From: Nephrocerus scutellatus
Lineage: Eukaryota; Arthropoda; Insecta; Diptera; Pipunculidae
Assembly: GCA_947095585.1 (NCBI GenBank)
Contig: OX352763.1
Coordinates: forward strand, 65,133,016 to 65,197,015
Direction of reading: 5' to 3'
DNA length: 64,000 nt
Shown here: positions 50,113-60,579 of the stretch, piece after piece
How positions within the stretch are numbered: position 1 is the stretch's first letter
Layout: the number at the start of each line of letters is the position of its first letter
The notes under the pieces: model-generated
Databases searched by the model: none
The model's input: only the letters and a program-made list of their open reading frames with translations
Told to the model about the DNA's origin: nothing
Program-made: the position numbers and the translations under genes

Positions 50113-51945
50113 TGTAACGACGTTTTCTACTGCCGGGGTAATGCTCAGTAGTCGTCCAAAGTTCCGTTACAGAAAAAGTCTTTGTTTCGATTTTCTTCTC
50201 GTTTTTTTTTATTTTATTTTTCTCTAATTTACAATTTTATACTTTGTTACACTTTAACCTATGATACTTTATTTACTTAAGAATATATAATACTTTACTT
50301 TAAGTTTTAATCACCACCTTTTTAGACTTATGGTCGTCGTAACCCTGCAGCGTGTTTCCCGTGAAGTTTGATTAGTGGGATAGGACGGGGAAGGGGGTCT
50401 GCCGATATCAACTGTGAACTTCTTAAGTTCAAGTGCAATATGACCTGAGCCAGAGAATCCCTATCGCAGGTAAGGGGAAAATTACTGGGTCTTGGTAAAA
50501 AACTAAACGTGGATATCCGCGGCTAAACCAGTGTAACTTTGTGGAGAGGCGTCACCTCTACCCCTAAAGAGAAGTATAATTAAGCCAGAGAATCCCTTAC
50601 CGTGGGTCGGGGAAATTCTCGGCTTGTAAAAGTTAAACGTACGTGAACGTGTCTAAGCCAATGTAACTCGTGGAGAGGCGTCACCTCTACCCCTAAAGAG
50701 AAGTATGATTAAGTTAGACGTATGTGAACGCGGCTAAGCCAATGTAACTGGTGGAGAGGCGTCACCTCTACCCCTAAAGAGAAGTATGATTAAGTTAGAC
50801 GTATGGGAACGTGGCTAAGCCAATGTAACTGGTGGAGAGGCGTCACCTCTACCCCTAAAGAGAAGTATGATTTAGTTAAATGTCTGTGAACGCGGCTAAG
50901 CCAATGTAACTGGTGGAGAGGCGTCACCTCTACCCCTAAAGCCAATGTAACTGGTGGAGAGGCGTCACCTCTACCCCTAAAGAGAAGTATGATTAAGTTA
51001 GACGTATGTGAACGCGGCTAAGCCAATGTAACTGGTGGAGAGGCGTCACCTCTACCCCTAAAGAGAAGTATGATTTAGTTAAACGTTTGTGAACGCGGCT
51101 AAGCCAATGTAACTGGTGGAGAGGCGTCACCTCTACCCCTAAAGAGAAGTATGATTTAGTTAAACGTTTGTGAACGCGGCTAAGCCAATGTAACTGGTGG
51201 AGAGGCGTCACCTCTACCCCTAAGAGAAGTATAATTAAGCCAGAGAATCCCTTACCGTGGGTCGGGGGAAATTCTCGGCTTGTAACAAAAAAAACTAAGC
51301 TAGTAGACAGTGGGAATCAGAAGGTACTTACCGGTCCGCACGCTAGGCTGGCTTCCGAACGACTGACTGCTGATTGTACAACAGCCTCCTTTTATGTCCG
51401 ACTAACGGATTATTTTTTTGTATCAGCGCGTATGTGCAGTACATAATTTCTCTAATGCACATGCGCGCCGTTTAAGCAAAATATTCTCTGTGTGGTGTTG
51501 TTGTTTTTTTTTTTTTTTTTCTTTTCTTATGTGTTTATGTTTCTTTTATTGTTGTTGTTCTCTGTCAGTGGCCACCAAGCAAACAATTATATTTGCTTGG
51601 TGACTGCTGCGAGTGTTTTGTTTTGTTGTTGTTTTCCGGTACAATGCTATAGAGCAGAGACCGGTAAAAAGAACGGTGATTAAATTTTGTACTGACTAAA
51701 TTTAATGCGGTGGTGATTCAATAATAATGTGTTTTCTTATAATGTAAATTCAATATAATTATAATTCAATGTTTTCTTGTAGTGTAAATGCTTTCTTGTA
51801 ATGTAAATGTTTTTATAATTCAATGTTTTCTTGTAGTGTAAATGTTTTTATAATTCAATGTTTTCTTGTAGTGTAAATGTTTTATAATATAGTGTTTTCT
51901 TCTGTGTAGGAAAATTTCTTGGTTGTTGGAAATTTTGTCGTCACA
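50113..51945 (-). repeat. Gypsy 5' LTR (1833 bp)
   Basis: Pairs with 41744-43615. It has repeat cores at about 50541, 50671, 50752, 50833, 50914, 50955, 51036, 51117 and 51198. The 50914-50955 interval is only 41 bp, a 40-bp deletion that accounts for the LTR length difference. Confidence 0.95.
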
Positions 51946-51949
51946 CAGT

Positions 51950-53155
51950 CTATTCACAAATTTGGTGAAAGTAAAGTTCTTGCCCTCGATATTTCCAAGG
52001 CATTTGACGGAGTCTGGCATCAAGCTCTTTTGTCGAAAATGAATGCTTATGGAATTAATAACACCCTGCTCGATTGAACTAGGAACTACCTTTCTTCGAG
52101 TTCGTATTGGACGGATTCAAATCCAATGTTCACCTCATAAACGCCGGGTTCCTCAAGGCTCTGTTTTATCTCCGACACTCTTTCTGATTTTCATTAATGA
52201 TCTGCTATCCACCACCTCTAATCCAATCCATTCCTTTGCTGACTACTCTTAGCTTTTCAAATGACTTCTCGCTTTATGCGCGCTCCTCTTCGACACAAGA
52301 TGAACTTGAACAACAACGTATGTTAAGCACGTTAAATTCTGACCTTGAGAGCATAACAAGGTGGGGACTATATAATAGAGTTGAATTTAACGCTTCTAAA
52401 ACCCAATGCTGTCTTCTGTCTTCTAAGCGTAATTTAAAACCCCAACCTTTTTCCATGAATGGATCTTGCATCAAAGAAAATGAAAAGCTCTCAATTCTCG
52501 GTGTGTGCGTCAACAACAAGCTTCGTTGGAACGACCACATATTTGCCCTCGCCAAAAATTCTACGAGATGTTTAGGTTTCCTAAAACGGATGTACTTCAC
52601 TACTTCAGATCTGGCTACTATTTGCAAGGCGTATATTCGCCCTAAACCTTAATATAACTGTATTGTCTGAGCAGGTGCCACCAAGACCACATTGCATCTA
52701 CTAGACAGAGTTCAGAACCGCGCGTTAAAACTTATTGGTGACGTACATATCGCGAAAACATCGCTTGAACGCTTGAACATCGTAGGCATGTTTCCTGCCT
52801 GTCACTGTTTTATCACTTTTTCCACAAGCGGTGTTCAAAAGAAATATCCAGATGCCTCCAGCCTATTCTCCAACCCATCCGTAATACCCGTGCCTAAACT
52901 CGAGCTCACGGGTCCACCATTAAGCCTATCTTCGGACGTACTAACCAATTCAGAGATTCCTTCTTTACCCGCACGATAGTTATGTGGAATGATTTGCCTG
53001 ATTCTGTGTTTCCGCATTTTTATGATCTGCAGTCGTTTAAAACACGCGTGCATAGACATCTCATCCTTTCCTCTCCCTAATTTCCTAACGCCCACGCTGT
53101 TCTAAGAATTATTATTAATTATTAAGCGTGTGTGCATTATAAAAAATAAAAAATA
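51950..53155 (+). pseudogene. CR1/Jockey-like LINE fragment, 3' part
   Basis: Resumes after the Gypsy insertion with FGESKVLALDISKAFDGVWH (RT motif A), then a stop. Later pieces are RRVPQGSVLSPTLFLIFIND, a damaged catalytic region where FADDTT should be (SFADYS, 52235-52252), a thumb (TRWGLYNRVEFNASKTQCCL) and C-terminal domain (LHLLDRVQNRALKLIGDVHI). It ends in an (AAT)n-rich tail at about 53125-53155, then satellite sequence. AATGA at both junctions with the satellite array (41239-41243 and about 53158) fits a target duplication. Confidence 0.85.
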
Positions 53156-53157
53156 AT

Positions 53158-53722
53158 AATAATGATCATATTCTAAAATTTCCATAGAAAGAAGCGCTGC
53201 AGTCGCATCTTAGTCCTACATTCCGAATTTCATGCGAATCGCTTGAAAAATTGGTTTGTTCCAGAAATTCCAGACCATAATGATCATATTCCAGAACTTA
53301 TATAGGAACAAGTGTTATAGTCGCATTTTAGTCCTATGATGTTCCGAATTTCATGCGAGTCGCTTGAGCTATTGCTTTGTTTCAGAAATTCCAGACCATA
53401 AGGATCATATTTCAGAATTTCCATAGAAAGAAGCCTTGCAGTCGCATCTTAGTCCTACATTCCGAATATCATGCGAATCGCTTGAGAACTTGCTTTGTTC
53501 CAGAAATTCCAGATCATAATGATCATATCCCGAATTTCCATACGAAGAAGTCTTGCAGTCGGATCTTAGTCCTACATTCCGAATTTCATTGGAATCGCTT
53601 GAGAAATGGCTTTGCTCCAAAAATTCCAGACCATAATGATCATATTCCAGAATTTCCATAGAAAGTAGTCTTGGAGTCGCATCTTTGTCCTACATACCGA
53701 ATTTAATACGAATTGCTTGAGA
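53158..53722 (+). repeat. ~118-bp satellite array 3
   Basis: About 4.8 units with the same unit as 40805-41243, of which it is the continuation beyond the nested LINE. It ends at about 53722 where an RTE-like LINE begins. Confidence 0.85.
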
Positions 53723-53723
53723 A

Positions 53724-54365
53724 ACTGCATAACCTCGCCCGTAAAAAACCATATTACGGAACCCAAAATCAGCCGCGGATACACTGATGAACGACGACGA
53801 CCACGGCAACGAAAATGGCTAAACGATTTAAGAATTTTCTCATGGAACGTACGCTAGCCGATACCCTGTCCAAATATAGTGCTAACATAACAGCCATTCA
53901 GGAAATGCGATAGACAAGGAATGGTGTCTTAAAAAAATCAGAATATGACACATATTTCAGCTGTCATGCAAAACATCATCTGCTCGAGGTGGGGTTTCTA
54001 GTCAGCAAAAGAATGAAACCCATCGTAATCGGCTTTAAAGCAATAAATAAACGGCTATGCACCCTTCGCGTGCGGGCAGATTTAAAAACATAAGCCTCAT
54101 AAACGTTCACGCACCTACAGAGGATACCCCAGATGACAAAAAGAGTTCCTTGAATCAGTCGAACGGGAACTCCATGCCTGTCCTCAGTATGAGGTAAAAA
54201 TCATTCTGGGGGATATGAATGCCAAAATAGGAACGGAGCCAGTATTCAGGCAGTACATTGGCACCCATAGCTTACACGAGAACACTAATGACAATGGACA
54301 GTCATAGAGATGGCAGCAAGCAATAATTTGGTCGTTGCGAGTACAAGGTTTGCGCGTAAAAATAT
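53724..54365 (+). pseudogene. RTE-like LINE, copy C (endonuclease, 5' end)
   Basis: Starts with the 5' end shared with copy B (AACCTCGCCCGTAAAAAACC, then CGGAACCCAAAATCAGCCG at 53757). It reads endonuclease in broken frames: VGFLVSKRMKPIVIGFKAI near 53990-54050, INVHAPTEDTPDD near 54105, ILGDMNAKIGTEPVFRQY near 54205, and MAASNNLVVASTRFARKN near 54310. Cut at 54365. Confidence 0.82.
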
Positions 54366-54370
54366 CCACA

Positions 54371-54690
54371 AGTTCATAAGTTGTTTATTAATATATAAAA
54401 AAAAAATATGTTATCAGTTTTTTTGTAGTTTTCCCTGACCATGATTCACTGATAAAATTATTTGGACTCGCGTCGTTCTAAATTCGTGTTCGTTTTTCGT
54501 ATTGCTTTTTCAATGAATCAGAGAGAATTCTGAGAAAATAAATTGAAACCGGCTACAAACGTGAGGAATGTGATATATTGTAAATCACATTCCTTCGATC
54601 TTTATTTTATTTTGAATTTAATAAAGGGCTTAGCCCAACTTATTGCCGTGACGCAAGTCATTCAGGGAGTCCTCCATTGGCAATAAGTCT
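54371..54690 (+). repeat. CR1-like LINE 3' UTR fragment
   Basis: Matches the region past the stop of the minus-strand LINE at 32845-33110 (TTCATAAGTTGTTTATTAAT, AATTATTTGGACTCGCGTCG, AAAGGGCTTAGCCCAACTT). It replaces about 120 bp of the RTE endonuclease between copies C and D. Confidence 0.75.
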
Positions 54691-55680
54691 CTATATAAAA
54701 AAAAACTCGGACCACTATCTTGTTGGTATGGTGCTCCGAGCGCGGATTGCATTATCACGAAAGACGGCATCCGCGAATCAGATTCGAGTCAACACGGCTG
54801 CCCTTCGCAAGAAAGAGACCAGAAACAACTACGGTCAAGCGATAGGACTCGCCATAAATGCGGGAAGAGTAAGTCCTGGGGTGAGATGCCGGGCGTTGAA
54901 GAGAAATGGACACGACTTAAGTATACTGTTTTTAGTACTGCTGACTCCATCTTAGGCAGCAGTCGTAGAGATCGAAACGACTGGTTCGATGACGAATGTA
55001 AGCTAGCGACTGTTAGCATTTTGCGTAGCGAGCAATGCATCAATCTCATAGAACGCGGGCACGCAAAGAGGAATATAAAGATCTCAGAAATTATGAAAAA
55101 AACGGTTCACCGGCGAAAGAAAGCTGCCTGAGAGAAGAATATCGTCCGTGAACTAGAACAGTATAGAGAGCGAGGACCGCACAAGGCGCGGAAGTTCTAC
55201 CAAAGAGTCCGCGGTATGAGGCAATATACAGCGCATTGCACATACTGCAAGGACAAAGAGGGTAATCTGATCGCCGATCTCAAAGGCATCTTAGAGCGAT
55301 GGGAAGAGCACTTTCATGAGTTGCTTAATGGCCAGCTAACTGAGGAATTGGAGGCTCCACCAATGACCGAAGACCACACTATGCTGCCGCCACTAAGCAT
55401 AGACGAAGTTAGCAGAGCAAAAATAATAAGGCCCCGGGATCTTATGGTACCCAGCGGAGCTAATTGAAACAGGAGGCCAACTCGCTTGAGCGAAGAGGTC
55501 CTGCTCGGAAAGTTATTTGCGGTAGGATTTATGGAATACGACAGCGAGGCCGGCCAAACCTATGCTGGAAGGATGGCGTAGACCAGGACGCCCACAGTTT
55601 AGGGATGCCAAACTGGATGACATCGGCTCGAAATCGGGACCGGTGGAGAGACTTTTTGCGGGAGGCCAGGACCGGACCCG
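54691..55680 (+). pseudogene. RTE-like LINE, copy D (end of endonuclease, fused to tail)
   Basis: DHYLVGMVLRARIALSRKTA (54710), DRNDWFDDECKLATVS, the linker to ELLNGQLTEELEAPPMTEDH (55320-55370). Near 55465 it jumps straight to the C-terminal tail (RKVICGRIYGIRQRGRPNLC, SLGMPNWMTSARNRDRWRDF). The whole RT is deleted. Confidence 0.82.
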
Positions 55681-55689
55681 ATTTGTTGT

Positions 55690-56975
55690 TTTTTTTTGTG
55701 ATTTGTCAATGTTCATCCAGTTCTGAGCTATCTTTAAAGGTTCAAGTCTCTAGCTCAATGTGAAGTTAGTTTAAAATCAATTACAAAATTCCACCCGCAC
55801 TGACAGGCATATACGAAAGCGAGCTAATAAAACGTTTTAAAAATAAAAAAAAGGTGTATTAATAAAAAATAAATTGAAATTGGTGTTGATACTTAGAGTA
55901 GTATATTTTCTTAGTAAGATTAATAAAACTTAAATGCACACATTGCACATATTTCCTTACTTAGATTAATAAAACTTAAAACTCAAAATAGACATATGCA
56001 CATATTTCTTAATGTAACAAAATATTATTTATTACTAAGTTGAATTATCTTTGTAGTTTTTCACACAACCAGTGCAATGTGCTGACGTTATACTTTGTAA
56101 TCTGCAATATGTAATTGCAATATGCAATATGCTGAATTACGCCTGGTATCATATTTTATCATTTTATTTTATTATCTTTTCCCACGTTCGGTGCACACCG
56201 CTGACGTGTACATTCATTTGTTATTCGGTTTCCGAAATTCTAAATTTAGCACTTTTTCATGGAAAACATCCGTTCGAGTTGTCTGGGCTATGCTAGCACT
56301 GCACTCAACGAATGCATGCTTATGATAAGAAATCATAGTATATAAGCTCTGAATAAATGAAATAAATTGTCATTCAATCAACAAGTTTGTAAGAGTTTTC
56401 TTTAAATCGCCATTTTTTCGCTCATTATTTCGCATTCACTGGGTAACACAAACACACGTTGCTAGTCTAATGGGTGATACTGGTTCATGTACCAGTGTCA
56501 TCAACTATTGTCAAGGTATAAGAACCTTGGTCAATACTAGTAGACCCAACAACAACTACAAACAATTGGAAAAAAATCAAGATAAATGAAAGTAAGCAGA
56601 CACTACTAGAAGAAGAAGAGCCGATATTTCCAACCTTGTTATACTTGACACATAGAGGAATAGCTTTAACTAAGGCAACCTTTTTGAATAAAAGTTTCTA
56701 GATTTTAAGGTAATAAAATTTCATATATAACCGCCAAGCCGTTTGGTTAACATACATACATAACATGATCGATCAAAGATTATAGGTTTATAGTTATATT
56801 CTACTTTTTTAATATATTTGATAGAAACCAAAGCAATTCCTGTCTGTGCAAAAGTTAAAATAAGCCCTTTAATGCTCTCATTTTAACTCTTTGCTCAGCG
56901 GTTTGCAAGTATGTATGTGGTAATGTGTAAATATAAAATGTTTGCAGTCGTTCACTGTGTGATATAAACTAATTA
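55690..56975. other. Spacer, probably tomosyn intron
   Basis: AT-rich, no transposon or coding signal recognised. It lies immediately downstream of the last recognised tomosyn exon and probably belongs to its next intron. Confidence 0.5.
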
Positions 56976-56981
56976 AATCAC

Positions 56982-57090
56982 CTTAAATCAACCAAAGGAA
57001 GAAATTCGACATCCAATAAGACTCTTAGGTTGGGAAGACTGTAAGCCATTAAATGACCATTAGTAAGGTATGCTACCAAGCAGACACTAT
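56982..57090 (-). CDS. Tomosyn: Tomosyn exon C
   Basis: 109 nt on the minus strand between a TTGCAG acceptor (plus 57091-57096) and an AG|GTGATT donor (plus 56976-56983). It encodes DSVCLVAYLTNGHLMAYSLP plus NLRVLLDVEFLPLVDL, collinear with the C-terminal beta-propeller of animal tomosyn (the vertebrate stretch SICLACFCANGHIMTFSLP ... LLDVYYLPL). Tomosyn (syntaxin-binding protein 5 family) is a cytosolic SNARE regulator that limits synaptic vesicle priming. The following exon is not in reach. The downstream intron must be very long and transposon-filled, because nothing resembling the next tomosyn segment was found in 1-56980. Confidence 0.88.
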
Positions 57091-57144
57091 CTGCAATTAT
57101 GAATTTCTTACAAATTGTGAGAATATAATATATATATTTTTTAC

Positions 57145-57429
57145 CTCGTATGCTTATAGTTTCCACTTTTACTATAAAATCAGATTCTGTTAGTAATTTT
57201 TGAAAGCAGTACTGGCTGGGTAACGCCACAACCTTTGCTTGTTTTTCACTTGAAATTACGACGAATTGTCTATCAGCAGTATTATCTACACCAGTAGTAT
57301 TAGGTTCGCTGGTGGCGATACTTTTAATTTGACTTACACTAGTATCTTCTTCTAAGCCAATACTACTGAAGCTTGTTGTTGTTCCGCTTAAACTTGGGCT
57401 TGTATGATTCAAATTTTTCGTGAGTGTGC
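57145..57429 (-). CDS. Tomosyn: Tomosyn exon B
   Basis: 285 nt, minus strand, acceptor ATAACAG (plus 57430-57436), donor GAG|GTAAAA (plus 57139-57147). It begins in the middle of a Gly codon completed from exon A and ends one base into the codon completed by exon C, so all three exons share one frame. It encodes a Ser/Thr-rich linker, then RQFVVISSEKQAKVVALPSQ and LLTESDFIVKVETISIR, closely matching the conserved tomosyn phrase SEKQAKV..LP. The intron to exon C is 54 bp and that to exon A 95 bp, short as in flies. Confidence 0.88.
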
Positions 57430-58571
57430 CTGTTATAATAAATATAAAAAAATATAGTATACATACGCCAACAAAAAATTGTATAGCAAAGCAGTATAAT
57501 TAGTCAGTACAATAAGTTGCATACCATCTGTTGAAACATCAACACCCACATTTTTGCTCACACCACATATTCGCTGAAGATCTTCTGCTGGGATTTATTT
57601 TGTACCTTCCTTGTATCGACGGAAGAAAGCGAAGTGCGAAACAGATGATTTTTCTTTTATCATTTATGTTTTTGTGTTTTTGACTATTATGACTTATTCT
57701 GTGAGGAACAAATTCGTCAAAGCGATGGACGAATTTATCCCACGCAAAACATTTTACCATCATCCGCACGAAGAATATCACCAGCATCAAAACCAGGCCG
57801 ACGGCATTTCACACAAAAAGAAATACGACTGCAAAACTACTCCTCCATTTTGGGACAACATATTAGAATCTGCAAATTCATCACACTGAGTAGCCATGCA
57901 TACTACGGCAAGTAAAACTACCACCAAAAATGCAGTGTCAGACGAGCGAGGGAGACAACACGGGTGACGGCATGATTCCAAAACCTTCTCTAAAGAATGC
58001 CCAACTGTTCCGCTGATACACAGATGCATGCTTAAAAAATCCCAAATGTTTATGTGTTGGTAATCAACAAAAGAGTAAAATTCGTATAAAGGCTAAACAA
58101 CGGTACGCCCGGCATTCGATTTGGCCTTCTTGACACCCCTCACCGTAAAGCCCTAATTGAGCAGATTGCGAAAATCGCCATCTTGTTTGGGGGAGACGCC
58201 CCCTTTGGGTAGGAGGGGCATCCAACGTTTTGAGTTTTTTTTAGAAAAATGAATTTTTCTAAGTATTTATAAGGAGCTGTGGGGGTTAAATGGTATCATA
58301 AGAAAAGTTATAAAAATACCTTCCCTTTAAAAAAAATGGGGCCAATAGAACCCCCCTCGACGGAGTGAGAGCAAAAAGCTGACTTTTTTATAAAAGTGTA
58401 AAAAGGGGCGTGCTTAAAAGTGGTTGGGGAAAAATATTGGTATCAAATGAATGGTGATAATGAGGTCTACACAGCCATGCTATTCTTTAGGGCGTGGCTC
58501 AATTCTAGCGGAATCGCGATCAGTTTATATTGCGTTTATATGCAACGTTATCTAACCTAATTTACCCCATA
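57425..58571. repeat. 1151-bp tandem duplication, unit 1
   Basis: From TGTGCCTGTTATAATAAATA to TAATTTACCCCATA. It contains the exon A/B intron, exon A, about 500 bp upstream of it and the left arm of a foldback element. By eye it is identical to unit 2 over its whole length. The mirrored 92-, 83- and 80-codon frames in both units are identical too and have no recognised homology. Confidence 0.95.
57525..57587 (-). CDS. Tomosyn: Tomosyn exon A (downstream copy)
   Basis: 63 nt, minus strand. It encodes EDLQRICGVSKNVGVDVSTD and ends GATG|GTATGC, in the exact phase required by exon B. The acceptor is probably ATCCCAG (plus 57588-57594), although the upstream pyrimidine tract is weak and the true boundary could be three bases away. 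An identical copy lies 1151 bp upstream in the gene (58676-58738). Its length is a multiple of three with matching end phases, so one or both copies could be spliced in without breaking the frame. Confidence 0.7.
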
Positions 58572-58575
58572 ATAA

Positions 58576-59722
58576 TGTGCCTGTTATAATAAATATAAAA
58601 AAATATAGTATACATACGCCAACAAAAAATTGTATAGCAAAGCAGTATAATTAGTCAGTACAATAAGTTGCATACCATCTGTTGAAACATCAACACCCAC
58701 ATTTTTGCTCACACCACATATTCGCTGAAGATCTTCTGCTGGGATTTATTTTGTACCTTCCTTGTATCGACGGAAGAAAGCGAAGTGCGAAACAGATGAT
58801 TTTTCTTTTATCATTTATGTTTTTGTGTTTTTGACTATTATGACTTATTCTGTGAGGAACAAATTCGTCAAAGCGATGGACGAATTTATCCCACGCAAAA
58901 CATTTTACCATCATCCGCACGAAGAATATCACCAGCATCAAAACCAGGCCGACGGCATTTCACACAAAAAGAAATACGACTGCAAAACTACTCCTCCATT
59001 TTGGGACAACATATTAGAATCTGCAAATTCATCACACTGAGTAGCCATGCATACTACGGCAAGTAAAACTACCACCAAAAATGCAGTGTCAGACGAGCGA
59101 GGGAGACAACACGGGTGACGGCATGATTCCAAAACCTTCTCTAAAGAATGCCCAACTGTTCCGCTGATACACAGATGCATGCTTAAAAAATCCCAAATGT
59201 TTATGTGTTGGTAATCAACAAAAGAGTAAAATTCGTATAAAGGCTAAACAACGGTACGCCCGGCATTCGATTTGGCCTTCTTGACACCCCTCACCGTAAA
59301 GCCCTAATTGAGCAGATTGCGAAAATCGCCATCTTGTTTGGGGGAGACGCCCCCTTTGGGTAGGAGGGGCATCCAACGTTTTGAGTTTTTTTTAGAAAAA
59401 TGAATTTTTCTAAGTATTTATAAGGAGCTGTGGGGGTTAAATGGTATCATAAGAAAAGTTATAAAAATACCTTCCCTTTAAAAAAAATGGGGCCAATAGA
59501 ACCCCCCTCGACGGAGTGAGAGCAAAAAGCTGACTTTTTTATAAAAGTGTAAAAAGGGGCGTGCTTAAAAGTGGTTGGGGAAAAATATTGGTATCAAATG
59601 AATGGTGATAATGAGGTCTACACAGCCATGCTATTCTTTAGGGCGTGGCTCAATTCTAGCGGAATCGCGATCAGTTTATATTGCGTTTATATGCAACGTT
59701 ATCTAACCTAATTTACCCCATA
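58576..59722. repeat. 1151-bp tandem duplication, unit 2
   Basis: Second copy, separated from unit 1 by about four bases. After TTTACCCCATA the sequence diverges into the right side of the foldback element. Confidence 0.95.
58676..58738 (-). CDS. Tomosyn: Tomosyn exon A (upstream copy)
   Basis: Identical to 57525-57587, with the same splice signals, and the duplicated acceptor of exon B follows it (only the first five bases of exon B are copied). Whether it is used cannot be told from the sequence. Confidence 0.6.
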
Positions 59723-60003
59723 CCATATGCTGGCCGATACCATATTATGCTTACCCCATAAGGGAAGGGAAGGTATTTTTATTACTTTTCGTATGATACC
59801 AATTAACCTCCACAGCTCCTTATAAATTCCTAGAAAAATGCATATTTCTAAAAAAAAACTCAAAACTTTGGATGCCTCTCCTACCCAAAGGGGGCGTCTC
59901 TCCCAAACAAGATGGCGATTTTCGCAATCTGCTCAATTAGGGCTTTACGGTGAAGGATGTCAGGAAGGCCAAATCGAATGCCGGACGTACCGTTGTTTAG
60001 CCG

Positions 60004-60284
60004 TTATTTGCTCTCCGTCTGACGAGGACCCGTAGTACTAGCGCTGCCGAGTAAGTTAATATTAAAGTGAAAAACAATAATAAGTGCATAGCAGCGCAGC
60101 TTATAATAAGTGCAAGCACACACGGGACTAAAAAAAATTGCGTGTGTACAGAATACACGTGTCAGAAGTAAAACTTCTTTGGCAATATAAACTTTAAAAT
60201 TTTAACGATTTGTATGTATGTAGGAAGAGGTACGATGGCAGACAGAGAGTGAAAGGGACAAAAAGAGAATAAAAATTTCCAAAA
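60004..60284. other. Spacer, nothing recognised
   Basis: No feature supported. Confidence 0.5.
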
Positions 60285-60535
60285 CACCAAGAAAATACCC
60301 TCAAAAAGCCCTTAAAAGACGCCCAAGAGACCCCAAAAGACTTCAAAAGACCATTAAAAGACCCCTAAAATATACCCTCACAAGACCCCCAACAGACCAC
60401 AAACAGACAACCAAAGGACCCGTAGAAGAACCCCGAAAGACCCTCAAAAACCCATAAAACTCAAAGCATCCCCAAAAGAACCCAACAGATCTTCAAACGT
60501 CCTAAAAAGACCCCGAAAGACCCTCAAAAGTCGAA
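60285..60535. repeat. T-poor AAAGACCCC-type degenerate repeat
   Basis: About 250 bp almost without T on the plus strand, built from variants of CAAAAGACCCC, GAAAGACCCTCAAAA and AACAGACCAC every 10-24 bp. Confidence 0.8.
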
Positions 60536-60579
60536 GCTGTTAGAGTGTATTATTATTTATTTATTATTATTATATAAGG

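Larger units (their letters stand above)
41744..51945 (-). mobile_element. 10.2-kb Gypsy LTR retrotransposon with a Ulp1-like third ORF
   Basis: Complete element read right to left: 5' LTR 50113-51945, primer site 50094-50111, leader repeats, Gag 48651-49781, Pol 45430-48750, third ORF 43552-45177, polypurine tract about 43616-43630, 3' LTR 41744-43615. LTRs begin TGTAACGACG and end GTCACA, with the 4-bp duplication CAGT. All three ORFs are uninterrupted and the LTRs are almost identical apart from one 40-bp repeat difference, so it is young and may be active. Long LTRs plus a tRNA-Lys primer site resemble the Osvaldo/Ulysses group as I recall it. The Ulp1-type cysteine protease ORF where env would lie is the exceptional feature. 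Confidence 0.95.
58092..60003. repeat. Foldback element enclosing a duplication breakpoint
   Basis: The left end GGCTAAACAACGGTACGCC (58092; repeated at 59243 in unit 2) and right end CGTACCGTTGTTTAGCC (about 59987-60003) are inverted repeats. So are the interiors (CCGTAAAGCCCTAATTGAGCAG against CTCAATTAGGGCTTTACGG, CGCCATCTTGTTTGGGGGAG). It is the same family as 4690-5335. The tandem duplication ends inside its centre, so the left arm exists twice and the right arm once. Confidence 0.8.

Noticed and set aside
57611..57889. 92-codon plus-strand ORF duplicated at 58762
   Set aside because: Identical because of the tandem duplication; opposite-strand frames are equally long and none has recognised homology, while exon A on the minus strand overlaps its upstream flank.
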